DNA of 64,000 nt, from contig NZ_JAUORV010000005.1 in the NCBI RefSeq assembly GCF_030548205.1, positions 186,001 to 250,000 of the forward strand, read 5' to 3'. Shown piece after piece: positions 8,196 to 17,537 of this stretch. The position numbers were made by a program, and so were the translations under genes. Within the stretch, counting starts at the first letter, position 1. Every line of letters starts with the position of its first letter. Source of the stretch: Aliiglaciecola sp. 3_MG-2023 (GTDB lineage Bacteria; Pseudomonadota; Gammaproteobacteria; Enterobacterales; Alteromonadaceae). Below the pieces are notes generated by a model, which made no database searches, was not told the DNA's origin, and was given only the letters and a program-made list of their open reading frames with translations.

Positions 8196-10982
8196 ATGTT
8201 TGGATTTTCAGACGTTCTAAGGCGTAAAAAATTACTATTATTGATGTGCGGTCTGTTCCCACTCTCTGTGGTTGCAGATACCAATATTGCACAATCAGGA
8301 GATAACCCTATCGTTGTTGATCAAAGTGCTGAAACTGACAATATTGTCTATTTGATGGCAGCCGGTTCAGAACATAATTCAGGTTTATCGGTAAGAAAGG
8401 CCTATCCGAAGCACTATTATGTGACTAATTTTGATGATAACACTAATGACTATATGCAATGGACGGTTAACGTTCCCACTGCTGCATTATATTCCGTGAG
8501 GGCGTTGCTAAATACCACTGCAAATGTCCCTCTACGATTCTCAGTTGAAGGTACATTTATATCTCTAAATGCAACAACAAAAGATATTGGATGGGACCGT
8601 TTTGAAATGGGCAACATATACTTACCAGCGGGTACTCACACATTAAAACTAATTAGAAATGCAGATATTGAAGGTAATATTGAATTTAAATCACTAGAAC
8701 TTATTCGCGCCTCTGATCTTGCGGCCTATGAAACACGCGTTGCCAACTATAAGAAAGACATGACTTGGCTTTCCGATTCAACTTTTGGGCTTATGTTTCA
8801 ATACGGTGCTTGGGGATATCCTGAAACTGGTGATCGCAAAAGCTTGGATGATGGTGCGGCGGATTTTGATGTTGATAAGTTCGTCAATATGGTTAAAGAA
8901 ACTGGCGCTGGATATGTCATTTGGTCAATGACCTGGTGGCAATATTGGGTACAAGCACCAATTGACGCGATTGATAACATTATGGGTGATTCAAGTCTAA
9001 CCGCTCAAAGAGACCTGATTGGAGAGGTTGCTCAAGGTCTGCAAGATAATGGTATTCGTTTTATGATTTATTATCATCAAGGCTTGCAACAAGAGCCTTC
9101 TTGGGCTGCAAAACAGAATTTTCCTGGTCAATTTGATGACACTGGAACCGGTGATCGAACTACGTTTTTCAACAATTGGAAAGCCGTGGTGGCTGATGTT
9201 GGCGCACGTTATGGTGAAAATCTAGATGGCTGGTTCTTTGACGATGGTGCCGCTTATTATCCAGCTCCTTTTGAGAGTATGGCGGAGGCTGCCCGTACCG
9301 GCAATCCTAATCGCTTGATTTCATATAACAACATTAATGCTGTGCGTTATACCGATTTTCAAGATATGACGTTTGGTGAATCTGAACATGGTGATGTTAA
9401 GTATGGAAGTGCTGAAGAAGGTGGGGATGGTATTTATACGGATGGTCCATTAAAAGGATTGTTGCAGCACTCTATGTTTAAAATGGAAAATGGTTGGGGA
9501 ATTAACGATCGAGATCAAGAAATCAATACATCAATCAGTACATCTTATGCAGTGGCAATTGCCCAAGAAGCCGACGCTAGAAACATTCCACTAAGTTTTA
9601 ATATGAAGATGTATGAAGACGGTACAGTTTCTCAAGATTCGTTAGATGTCTTGTATGCGGTTAGGGATCGTCCTGAATCGAGTATAAATAATATCATTAA
9701 TGATACAGATGATGAAATCGTCTACGTTGGCACCTGGTTATATTCCTCAGGTCGCTCTGCAGATGACTATAGACAAGACTTACATTACACCAAAAATGAC
9801 GGCGACTATTTTGAGTTTACTTTTGAAGGTGAAGCAATCCAATACTTAGCCCCAATGTATCTTAACTATGGTGAAGCAGATGTCTATCTGGATGGTGAGT
9901 TTCAAGAAACCGTGAGTGCTTATTCTGATATTTACCTTTCGCAACAAACTTTATTCAGCGCTTCAGATTTAATCCCAGGTACGCACACTCTCAAAGTCGT
10001 TAAGAAGAATGGTGCCTACATGCAACTAGATGGTTTAATTGTTGATGGTGAATTATTGGTAGGCCAGTCCGCATATGTGTTAACAACCATTCCCGGCATT
10101 ATAGAAGCTGAAAATTATGATGAAGGTGGCCCTGATGTTGCCTACCTAGATACAACATTAGGTAATAGCGGTGATGTGTATCGCCTAGATGGCGTAGATA
10201 TTCAAGTATCGGAAGATGTGGGCGGTGGCTATAACGTTGGTTGGACAGCAGACGGAGAATGGTTGGAATACACCATCTACGATGTTATCGCCGGTACCTA
10301 TAAAATTGATTTAAGAATTGGTGTTAATACCGATGTTACTGATAAGTCCATTGTGGTTATTCTTGATGGAAAACCCCTGGGTACAGTTGATTTAGTTCAT
10401 ACAGGTGGATGGCAGAACTGGCAAACCGTTTCACTTGAAAATGTCGATATTGAAGCCGGATCCGACCAAATATTACGTTTAGAGTTTGTCGGAGGCGGAG
10501 TAAATCTAAATTCAATTGAATTTATTGCTGAGGCGACTGAATCTGCAAACGCCGCATTAGGTAAAGAAGCAACCCAATCTTCAACGGGTTATGATAGCCC
10601 TGCAAGTCTTGCTGTAGATGGGAATACCAATGGTATTTGGGTTAATGGTTCAGTGACTCATACTTTAACTAATGAGCAAGCTTGGTGGCAAGTTGACTTA
10701 GGTAGCTTGACCGATATCGACACAGTGAATGTTTGGGGGCGAACAGATTCTTGCTGTGCTAGTCGGTTAACTAATTTTTACGTCTTTGTTTCAGATGAAC
10801 CGTTTATTTCTAATGATCTAGATGAAACATTAGGGCAAGACGATGTTAGTGCTTATTTAACAACTGCTACAGCCGGGAGCCCAACAATAATCGATGTAGA
10901 CAGGTCAGGTCGTTATGTTCGAGTGCAACTGGTAGGAACCGAGGCATTAAGCTTGGCTGAAGTTGAAGTCATGAAGCAATAG
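8196..10982 (+). CDS. Secreted GH29-like glycosidase with CBM6 and F5/8-type-C domains
   Basis: A 928-residue modular protein with a GAGGTAGAG ribosome site. Order: signal peptide (to about residue 28, SVVA); an N-terminal galactose-binding-like beta-sandwich (about 35-170); a TIM-barrel core (about 180-490) with FGLMFQYGAWGYPE, GAGYVIWSMTWWQYW and LDGWFFDDG, the last resembling the GH29 alpha-L-fucosidase nucleophile strand; an intermediate beta-sandwich (about 500-625, GTWLYSSGR... GTHTLKVV); a CBM6 (about 635-775, IEAENYDEGG... GGGYNVGWTADGEW); and an F5/8-type-C/CBM32-47-like domain (785-928, ASLAVDGNTNGIWV...WWQVDLG). It is probably secreted or cell-associated. Fucosidase activity is a guess from the fold, and another exo-activity on the galactan is possible. 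Confidence 0.75.
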   Translation: MFGFSDVLRRKKLLLLMCGLFPLSVVADTNIAQSGDNPIVVDQSAETDNIVYLMAAGSEHNSGLSVRKAYPKHYYVTNFDDNTNDYMQWTVNVPTAALYSVRALLNTTANVPLRFSVEGTFISLNATTKDIGWDRFEMGNIYLPAGTHTLKLIRNADIEGNIEFKSLELIRASDLAAYETRVANYKKDMTWLSDSTFGLMFQYGAWGYPETGDRKSLDDGAADFDVDKFVNMVKETGAGYVIWSMTWWQYWVQAPIDAIDNIMGDSSLTAQRDLIGEVAQGLQDNGIRFMIYYHQGLQQEPSWAAKQNFPGQFDDTGTGDRTTFFNNWKAVVADVGARYGENLDGWFFDDGAAYYPAPFESMAEAARTGNPNRLISYNNINAVRYTDFQDMTFGESEHGDVKYGSAEEGGDGIYTDGPLKGLLQHSMFKMENGWGINDRDQEINTSISTSYAVAIAQEADARNIPLSFNMKMYEDGTVSQDSLDVLYAVRDRPESSINNIINDTDDEIVYVGTWLYSSGRSADDYRQDLHYTKNDGDYFEFTFEGEAIQYLAPMYLNYGEADVYLDGEFQETVSAYSDIYLSQQTLFSASDLIPGTHTLKVVKKNGAYMQLDGLIVDGELLVGQSAYVLTTIPGIIEAENYDEGGPDVAYLDTTLGNSGDVYRLDGVDIQVSEDVGGGYNVGWTADGEWLEYTIYDVIAGTYKIDLRIGVNTDVTDKSIVVILDGKPLGTVDLVHTGGWQNWQTVSLENVDIEAGSDQILRLEFVGGGVNLNSIEFIAEATESANAALGKEATQSSTGYDSPASLAVDGNTNGIWVNGSVTHTLTNEQAWWQVDLGSLTDIDTVNVWGRTDSCCASRLTNFYVFVSDEPFISNDLDETLGQDDVSAYLTTATAGSPTIIDVDRSGRYVRVQLVGTEALSLAEVEVMKQ

Positions 10983-11000
10983 TCAATATTCACAAATGGA

Positions 11001-11030
11001 CAGGGTGTATTGCTTTTTACACCCTGAACT
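11001..11030 (+). terminator. Candidate terminator hairpin after the GH29-like gene
   Basis: A perfect 9-bp stem CAGGGTGTA (11001-11009) / TACACCCTG (11018-11026) with an 8-base T-rich loop, 18 bases after the stop. The run after the stem (AACTTTAAA) is only weakly T-rich, so termination may be partial. Confidence 0.5.
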
Positions 11031-11052
11031 TTAAATACCCAAGGAGTTACAA

Positions 11053-11607
11053 ATGTTTTTTAAAAAAATAGTGTTAAGTTTGGTTTTAGTTACCGTTTCA
11101 TGCCTTTCACAAGCGACCATCATTGACTTTGATGACATTGCTACTAATGGCATGGTAGACGATTATTATCTATCTAATGGTGTTCAATTTCAAACCTATG
11201 ATTGGTTAGCTACGACGGGGTTTGGTGAAACATCAAGCCCTAACTTCGCCACATCGGTATCTGGCGTTGGGTTTATTAATTTCATTGAAGGTTTCAATAA
11301 TCAGCTTAATTTTAGTTATGGCGCTTTCGCTAATACTGTCATCAACATTTATGATGATTTAGATGGAACAGGAAACCTGTTAGATAGTGTGGTTTTAAAC
11401 GCAAATGATATAAGTAACTTTGAGTTTGTTTCTATTGATTTTGCCGGACTAGCTCATTCCGTCGTTTTACAGGGTACACCGGGCACATTTGCTATGGATG
11501 ACCTTGAGTTTTCCTATGCTCAACAAGTTTCTTCGCCACCTATGTTCGCTTTATTAACTTTAGGGGTAATCTTGCTATTTGCTCGCCGTTGTAGTTCAAA
11601 ACGCTAG
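11053..11607 (+). CDS. Exported PEP-CTERM-like protein of unknown function
   Basis: The 184-residue product has a signal peptide (MFFKKIVLSLVLVTVSCLSQA), an AAGGAG ribosome site and a beta-rich body (ATIIDFDDIATNGMVDDYYLSNGVQFQTYDW). This opening is common in PEP-CTERM-sorted proteins. The C terminus has the tripartite layout of a short motif, a hydrophobic helix (FALLTLGVILLFA) and a basic tail (RRCSSKR). The signature Pro-Glu-Pro is replaced by SSPP, so exosortase recognition is uncertain. Function unknown; a matrix or surface role is the usual inference for such proteins. Confidence 0.65.
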   Translation: MFFKKIVLSLVLVTVSCLSQATIIDFDDIATNGMVDDYYLSNGVQFQTYDWLATTGFGETSSPNFATSVSGVGFINFIEGFNNQLNFSYGAFANTVINIYDDLDGTGNLLDSVVLNANDISNFEFVSIDFAGLAHSVVLQGTPGTFAMDDLEFSYAQQVSSPPMFALLTLGVILLFARRCSSKR

Positions 11608-11629
11608 AGTTACCGTCTTAAATACAATG

Positions 11630-11666
11630 GAAGTAAGGCATAACAACTTTGTCGCCTTACTTCTAT
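11630..11666. terminator. Hairpin between convergent genes
   Basis: A perfect 10-bp stem GAAGTAAGGC (11630-11639) / GCCTTACTTC (11654-11663) with a 14-base loop, between the PEP-CTERM-like gene (plus) and the cytochrome gene (minus). Its position suggests a bidirectional terminator, although T-tracts are poor. Confidence 0.5.
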
Positions 11667-11711
11667 ATTCAAGATCTGGGCATAGACTGTTTTTTGCTTG
11701 CCGTTAATAGT

Positions 11712-13874
11712 TTACTGCAACTCTTGGAAATAACGGTAAGCAGCTTGATTATTTAGCTTTTGTGAAAAGTTGTACCCCAACTGAATAAGTTGTGGAGCAT
11801 TGTTGTACTGCCGAATTACCTTTTTCAATTCACTAAGAGCACGCTTTGTCTGGTTAACGCTGTCTAGGGCAATAAAGTAAACATAGGCATATTGCACATT
11901 TTGTGCGTCCCATTTTATTGCCTGCTTAAATGAGTTTATGGACTGAACCTTTTGTTGCTGACGAATTAAATGCAATCCTTTGGCATAGTGTAATACTGCT
12001 GATTTAGGGTTGGCTGTTAGCCCTTGCTGAAGGGTTTGTTCAACTTTATCGATTTGTTGTGTTGCCCGATACATTTCCACTAAATTAACGTAGTTAATAT
12101 CAAAGTAAGGATCCACTTCAATGCCATGCACCACTGCATCTATGGCTTTCTGATTTTGTTGGAGTTTCATATACACCTGGCTTTGATTCAGATTTCCTTC
12201 ACCGCGCCACTGGGTTTGTGCATTGCTGGTAAGCAGTATGTCTAACGCTTGTTTGAATACCGCAGTGGTGTCCAATCCTAAGCCAATTAAATCACTTGCA
12301 GCAAACGCTCTTACGGCTTTATATTTATCGTTTAACAGCGTTTGATAGCTTTTTAAACGCTCTGCTGGTGGCAGTAAATGGCCTATTCTGGCGGTAGCCA
12401 AGCGAATTAAATCATGTTCTGAGTTTACCCATTTTTGAATATCTGCATCACTCAATTGTTGCACAGAATTTGGTAACATAGAGATGGCACTGGCGCGTTT
12501 TATCACGCTCAGCTGTTCATCATTAATCAATCTGAAATGCGCTTGCTGGGGCAAATAGCCTTGATGCATTAAGTCAATATAAGCCTGTTCTCCTTGCGGT
12601 AACGACTTAGGTTTGCCGTGCCAGAGTTCGACATTTTTGGCTGCCCATTGGGCTGACTGATCTTGATGGCACTGGTTACACGCATTCGGTGTGTCATAGG
12701 TTACCGACAAATCAGGGCGAGGGACGGTTAAGTTGTGGTCGCGCCTATCATCTACACCCATATATGTGGTCTCCGGCATATGACAATTAACGCATTGAGC
12801 ACCAGCAGAATCCATTGGGTGACGAATATGTTCAGGCTGTTGGTATTCTTGAGGATTGTGGCATTGCAGACATAATCCGTTGCCTTGCACCTTAATCTTC
12901 ATACTGTGTTGATTATGACAGTCAAGGCAGTTGACTCCAGCTGCAAACATTTTACTTTGTAAAAATGAGCCATAAACATAGACCTCTTCCTTAATATGGC
13001 CATCAGCATGATACAAGGGAGGTGATAATAACGTGGGTGAAAATTGATCTAAAAATGCCGTTTCGGAATCGATTCCATCTGTCAGTGGAGCGCGTAACGA
13101 GTGGCATGCAAAGCAAGTATCCATAAATTTGTTGTCGCGGGGAGGCCCTTGCCAATGGGCGACCTTATCATCTTTTGTACGCAACCAATTGCCAAACTCC
13201 TGCTGTTCTTCTTTGCTTAATAGGGGCTCAGAGCTTGTGGTTTGAGTGGAGTCAGTTTTTGGGTGCTCGGTCATTTTCCCGTGACATGATTGACAGCCAA
13301 CATTGATGTTGTCCCAATGTGTATCGAAACTGTTGTCAGCCACATTGTAATTACGTTTCAGACCATCAGAATGACAGTCCGCACACATGCCATTCCAGTT
13401 CTGCAAAGGTTGTTGCCAATGTAAGCGGTCATTGGGTTTGATGTCTTCTTCGGGATAAATGGGGTACCAACGCTGCCCACCGTTTTGTTCTGTTCTAGAG
13501 TCCCAGGCAAAGGGAAAAACCTGCAATCGGCCACCGTCTTTTTCGATGAGGTATTGCTGCAATGGGTAATGGCCAAAGGTGAATTTTACTTCATAATCAT
13601 TGGTGCTTGCGTTTTCAGTAAAGCGAATACGATAGGTATCATTTTTTGTATAAAATTTGGCGTTTTGTGAATAATGCTCTGCCTCAACGCCGGAAAAGTC
13701 ACCCAACACACTATGTTTGTTGGCGATGGCCATCGCCTTTGCATGGTCTGACTGATTCCAATCTGACACTGCTTGTTGGTGGCAAGAGACACAATCTGTC
13801 GCATTAATCGAGGCGCTAATCTCACCAATATTAGAAAACCACAGCAACAACAAAAGCAAAGGAACAAACTTCAT
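11712..13874 (-). CDS. Octaheme c-type cytochrome with C-terminal TPR repeats
   Basis: A periplasmic electron carrier or oxidoreductase of 720 residues. A signal peptide (MKFVPLLLLLLWFSNIGEISAS) is followed by eight CxxCH haem-binding motifs: CVSCH (Cys28), CADCH, CQSCH, CFACH, CLDCH, CLQCH, CVNCH and CNQCH, all in the first 400 residues. The conserved segment HYPLQQYLIEKDGGRLQVFPFAWD marks the family of multihaem cytochromes fused to tetratricopeptide repeats; the last 170 residues contain TPR-like helices. The redox partner is unknown. It lies opposite in strand to the galactan genes around it. The stretch 13666-13796, which includes the first haem motif, has a near-identical copy at 48429-48559. 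Confidence 0.88.
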   Translation of the reverse strand: MKFVPLLLLLLWFSNIGEISASINATDCVSCHQQAVSDWNQSDHAKAMAIANKHSVLGDFSGVEAEHYSQNAKFYTKNDTYRIRFTENASTNDYEVKFTFGHYPLQQYLIEKDGGRLQVFPFAWDSRTEQNGGQRWYPIYPEEDIKPNDRLHWQQPLQNWNGMCADCHSDGLKRNYNVADNSFDTHWDNINVGCQSCHGKMTEHPKTDSTQTTSSEPLLSKEEQQEFGNWLRTKDDKVAHWQGPPRDNKFMDTCFACHSLRAPLTDGIDSETAFLDQFSPTLLSPPLYHADGHIKEEVYVYGSFLQSKMFAAGVNCLDCHNQHSMKIKVQGNGLCLQCHNPQEYQQPEHIRHPMDSAGAQCVNCHMPETTYMGVDDRRDHNLTVPRPDLSVTYDTPNACNQCHQDQSAQWAAKNVELWHGKPKSLPQGEQAYIDLMHQGYLPQQAHFRLINDEQLSVIKRASAISMLPNSVQQLSDADIQKWVNSEHDLIRLATARIGHLLPPAERLKSYQTLLNDKYKAVRAFAASDLIGLGLDTTAVFKQALDILLTSNAQTQWRGEGNLNQSQVYMKLQQNQKAIDAVVHGIEVDPYFDINYVNLVEMYRATQQIDKVEQTLQQGLTANPKSAVLHYAKGLHLIRQQQKVQSINSFKQAIKWDAQNVQYAYVYFIALDSVNQTKRALSELKKVIRQYNNAPQLIQLGYNFSQKLNNQAAYRYFQELQ

Positions 13875-14093
13875 GGATTAAACTCACAATTTACTTATAT
13901 AAAAATACCTAGACGATGCAGCTAAATTTAAAAACGGCAAACATCTTAAATTAGGGGCTTAAAATACAGGAATTAGTAGTGATTAACACCCTCATATTGC
14001 ATATTAGTAATTAGGCCATGATCAGACTTTGGTTAGCTAGGTCAAAAACTTTTTTTAGGTATTTATACAAACCTGTCTGGATGGGGTCATAGT

Positions 14094-15101
14094 TTATTGG
14101 TTTGCTTTGGAAACCGATTCTCTTTTTACTATAGTCGGTGCGTACTTAAAAGTTTTTCCTGGCTCAGGCTGAATCCCTGCTGCATATTGCAGCGCAAGTT
14201 CGGTCGCTTTGACTGCCATCATTTCTATAGGGTATCGAAGTGTAGTCAATTTAGGTCGACAATATTTGGCAAGTAAAACATCATCGTAACCGATGACTGA
14301 GACTTCGTTGGGTATATCAATACTGTGATCTAGTAGCATGGTCATTGCACCTGAAGCCATCGCATCGTTATAGGCTAACACTGCGGTAAATTCTGCTCCC
14401 TTAGCGAGAAAATTTTGCATCGCTACTTCGCCACCTTCTTGATCTGGCGTGCTGTACTCAATCATATTAGGTGATAAATCAATACCGTTTGCGTTCAGCT
14501 CTTGTTCAATACCTGCAATTCGGTCTACTGGATCGTTTATCTGATATTTACTACTTACAACAACAAGCTTTTTGTGTCCTTGCTTTAGTATGTATCGAGC
14601 CATAGTTTCCCCCCCCGCAATATTGTCCAACCAAACGCAACGATTGGCGATTTCTTCGATATAACGATTGATTAATACAAATCCGGGAATGGTATTTGCG
14701 AAATCTATCAAAGTGGCATCATCTAGTGCCTTACTATGCACCACCATAGCGTTACAGCGGTGCTCTAAAAGGGTTTCAATTGCTTTTAATTCTGTGGCCT
14801 TTTCAATTGATCCTGTGCTCATCAATATTTGAACATTCTTCTTACGGGTTACCGATTCAATGCCATGTGCCATAGTCGCAAAAAATGGATCTGATAATTC
14901 TGGTAGTACGATGCCAAAAGAGGCACTTCGCTGGGTAACAAGCGCGCGTGCATTGGCATTTGGCCGATATCCAAGGTCGGCCATGATCTTTTTTACTCTA
15001 TTGCGTGTTGCCTCTCCCACCTTAGGGCCATTATTGATCACACGAGATACCGTGGCAGACGAAACGCCCGCTTCTTGTGCAATATCTTTAATTGTAGCCA
15101 T
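14094..15101 (-). CDS. LacI/GalR-family transcriptional repressor
   Basis: The 335-residue protein starts with a canonical LacI helix-turn-helix and hinge (ATIKDIAQEAGVSSATVSR, then VINNGPKVGEATRNRVKKI and LGYRPNANARAL). A periplasmic-binding-protein-like effector domain follows (FGIVLPELSDPFFATMAHGIE..., SVIGYDDVLLAKYCRPKLTTLRYPI). Ribosome site GAGAGG. It is divergent from galE, and palindromes with a central CG, typical of LacI-family operators, occur upstream of galE and galT. It is therefore the likely regulator of the Leloir genes, with galactose or a derivative as inducer. The regulatory link is inference; the family call is secure. Confidence 0.92.
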   Translation of the reverse strand: MATIKDIAQEAGVSSATVSRVINNGPKVGEATRNRVKKIMADLGYRPNANARALVTQRSASFGIVLPELSDPFFATMAHGIESVTRKKNVQILMSTGSIEKATELKAIETLLEHRCNAMVVHSKALDDATLIDFANTIPGFVLINRYIEEIANRCVWLDNIAGGETMARYILKQGHKKLVVVSSKYQINDPVDRIAGIEQELNANGIDLSPNMIEYSTPDQEGGEVAMQNFLAKGAEFTAVLAYNDAMASGAMTMLLDHSIDIPNEVSVIGYDDVLLAKYCRPKLTTLRYPIEMMAVKATELALQYAAGIQPEPGKTFKYAPTIVKRESVSKANQ

Positions 15102-15243
15102 AGCTGGAAGTACCTCTCAAATCCGAAGTTGTTGTGAGCATTAACGCTACTGATAGTAAACTAACTATTGCTACCATCCTAGCTGTTTTTGTGAAAGTTT
15201 AACCTGTTTTTCATTTATCTCCATTATATCCCTTTATTTATGT

Positions 15244-15261
15244 AGGGAAAACGTATAACCT
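15244..15261. promoter_or_regulatory. Candidate LacI-family operator upstream of galE
   Basis: AGGGAAAAC / GTATAACCT around a central CG at 15252-15253, 26 bases before the galE start. It is an imperfect inverted repeat but shares TGTAGGG and spacing with the better palindrome before galT. It also lies between the divergent repressor gene and galE. Confidence 0.5.
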
Positions 15262-15287
15262 TTATGTTTACCTTAAGGAGTCATAAT

Positions 15288-16298
15288 ATGAATATATTGG
15301 TTACCGGTGGAGCAGGTTACATTGGCACACATACGCTGATTTCGCTTATCGCGAGCGGTCATGATGTTGTGGTGGTAGACAATCTAATTAACAGTAAAGC
15401 TGCAGCTTTGAAGCGCGTCGAAAAAATTACGCAAACAAAAATTCCATTTTATAATGTCGACATTCGAGATGAAAACGGTTTGGATGAAGTTTTTGTTCAA
15501 CATGATTTTGATGCGGTAATTCATTTCGCTGGATTAAAAGCGGTTGGTGAGTCAGTACAAAAGCCCTTGGCATATTATGACGTTAATATTAGTGGCACTA
15601 GGGTGATTTTAGATGTGATGCAAAAACATGGCGTCAATAGTATTGTGTTTAGCTCTTCAGCCACAGTTTATGGTGATCCGCATCAAGTTCCCATTGACGA
15701 AGGCTTTCCGCTAAAAGCGACTAACCCCTATGGCCGCACAAAGCTGTTTGTTGAAGAAATGCTAAAAGATGCGGCTATAGCGAATGCAAATCTTAACGCT
15801 ATTATTCTAAGATACTTCAACCCTGTTGGCGCTCATCACAGCGGTTTGATTGGTGAGGATCCCAATGGCATCCCAAACAACTTGGTACCTTTTATCGCGC
15901 AAGTGGCGGTGGGTAAACGTGAGTCGCTGGCAGTATTTGGTAGTGACTATCCAACGGCAGATGGTACTGGAGTACGTGATTATATTCATGTGGTGGATTT
16001 GGCTGAGGGTCACGTATCTGCGTTAGAGAAAAAGCACGAACAAGCAGGGGTACATATATATAACTTGGGTACAGGCAATGGCAACAGTGTCCTACAAGTG
16101 ATTAATGCATTCGAGCAAGCCAGTGGTCAACAGATCAAATATACTATTTGTGACAGACGAGCAGGAGATATCGCTCAATGCTTTGCCTTAGCAAACAAGG
16201 CACAGCAGGAACTTGACTGGCAAGCAACAAGAGATATCAACACCATGATGGAAGATGTATGGCGATGGCAGTCTGCTAATCCAGATGGGTATGAATAG
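15288..16298 (+). CDS. galE: UDP-glucose 4-epimerase
   Basis: Interconverts UDP-galactose and UDP-glucose in the Leloir pathway, with bound NAD. The chosen ATG at 15288 has AAGGAG 8 bases upstream and gives the family N terminus MNILVTGGAGYIGTHT; an in-frame ATG at 15264 adds eight non-conserved residues. The 336-residue length is typical. The Rossmann motif GGAGYIG is at residues 7-13, the catalytic Ser/Tyr region is SSATVYGDP... YGRTK (YxxxK about residue 145-150), and RYFNPVGAH and GTGVRDYIHV are conserved. It is the first gene of galE-galT-galK; galT follows after a 180-base gap with its own operator. Confidence 0.97.
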   Translation: MNILVTGGAGYIGTHTLISLIASGHDVVVVDNLINSKAAALKRVEKITQTKIPFYNVDIRDENGLDEVFVQHDFDAVIHFAGLKAVGESVQKPLAYYDVNISGTRVILDVMQKHGVNSIVFSSSATVYGDPHQVPIDEGFPLKATNPYGRTKLFVEEMLKDAAIANANLNAIILRYFNPVGAHHSGLIGEDPNGIPNNLVPFIAQVAVGKRESLAVFGSDYPTADGTGVRDYIHVVDLAEGHVSALEKKHEQAGVHIYNLGTGNGNSVLQVINAFEQASGQQIKYTICDRRAGDIAQCFALANKAQQELDWQATRDINTMMEDVWRWQSANPDGYE

Positions 16299-16416
16299 AT
16301 AACTAGGTCTACTCCTATTTGCTAATAAATGTAGATGTATTTATATATTTTCAACGTTAATTTTGTCGTATTTCATTTGCTTAAAAAATAATCTATAGCG
16401 ACATGTTGCGATCTGT

Positions 16417-16434
16417 AGGGTAATCGTTTACCCT
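16417..16434. promoter_or_regulatory. LacI-family operator upstream of galT-galK
   Basis: A near-perfect inverted repeat: AGGGTAATC (16417-16425) and GTTTACCCT (16426-16434) differ from exact symmetry at one position pair and have the central CG typical of LacI/GalR operators. It lies 45 bases before the galT start and probably represses a galT-galK promoter. Confidence 0.72.
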
Positions 16435-16478
16435 CCATGGGTTGATAAAATTTACACTAACTATCAAGGTAGAAAAAT

Positions 16479-17537
16479 ATGATGGATACCGAATTCGATC
16501 CTACTGAACATCCACATCGTCGTTTGAATCCGATGACTGGAGATTGGGTGCTTGTTTCACCTCACAGAGCGAAGCGTCCTTGGCAGGGGCAGTCTGAAGC
16601 CGTTGATAACAAACAAAATCCAAGTTATGACGCAGATTGTTACTTGTGTGCTTCTAACACGCGAATAAACGGTGAAGTCAATCCTGATTATAAAAATACC
16701 TTTGTATTTGAGAATGATTTTGCTGCATTAAAAGAAGACGTCCCTACTTTTGCAACTGAAGATCCACTTTTTACTATGCAAGTAGAGAAGGGCCGCAGTC
16801 GTGTTATTTGTTTTTCTGAAGATCACAGCAAAACTCTACCAGAGCTTTCATTAAACGAACTTGTAGCAGTCGTTGCGACTTGGCAACAACAAGCACTAGA
16901 GTTGGGCCGCGAGTATCAGTGGGTCCAGGTGTTTGAAAACAAAGGGGCGATAATGGGGTGTTCTAATCCTCATCCCCATGGTCAAGTGTGGGCTCAATCT
17001 CATCTACCGACTCTTGCAATGCGCAAGCGCGATAATTTTACGACTTATTTTGAAAAGTATGGTAACTCACTGTTAAATGATTATGTACAAAAAGAACTAA
17101 CGCTTAAAGAGCGTATAGTTTGTGAAAATGATGACTGGTTAGTTGTAGTTCCTTATTGGGCTGCATGGCCTTTTGAAACTTTGCTATTACCGAAGTTCTC
17201 AATCTCGAGTTTAACTGAATTGAACGAGGTAACTAGCAAAAGCTTGGCAGATATTATTCGCCAAATAACTATCCGATACGATAATTTGTTTAGTACCTCC
17301 TTTCCATACTCTATGGGTTGGCATGGTGCTCCATTTGACCAAGAGACACATCCGGAGTGGACGTTGCATGCGCACTTTTTCCCGCCCTTATTGCGCTCTG
17401 CTACAGTGAAAAAATTCATGGTGGGATATGAAATGATGGCTGAATCACAACGGGACCTTACCCCAGAGCAAGCCGCACAGCGATTGCGCGATGTTAGTGC
17501 AATACATTATAAGGAGTCTCAACATGACGATAAATAA
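16479..17537 (+). CDS. galT: Galactose-1-phosphate uridylyltransferase
   Basis: Transfers UMP from UDP-glucose to galactose 1-phosphate through a uridylyl-histidine intermediate. The active-site motif NPHPHGQVW is at about residues 161-169. The N-terminal [27 protein letters not shown] and the zinc-type Cys pair YLCAS... are family hallmarks, as is the late GWHGAPF... [12 protein letters not shown]. Its 352 residues match the usual length. AAGGT lies upstream; ATG at 16479 or 16482 are both possible. The 3' end overlaps galK by 14 bases, implying coupling. Confidence 0.97.
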   Translation: MMDTEFDPTEHPHRRLNPMTGDWVLVSPHRAKRPWQGQSEAVDNKQNPSYDADCYLCASNTRINGEVNPDYKNTFVFENDFAALKEDVPTFATEDPLFTMQVEKGRSRVICFSEDHSKTLPELSLNELVAVVATWQQQALELGREYQWVQVFENKGAIMGCSNPHPHGQVWAQSHLPTLAMRKRDNFTTYFEKYGNSLLNDYVQKELTLKERIVCENDDWLVVVPYWAAWPFETLLLPKFSISSLTELNEVTSKSLADIIRQITIRYDNLFSTSFPYSMGWHGAPFDQETHPEWTLHAHFFPPLLRSATVKKFMVGYEMMAESQRDLTPEQAAQRLRDVSAIHYKESQHDDK

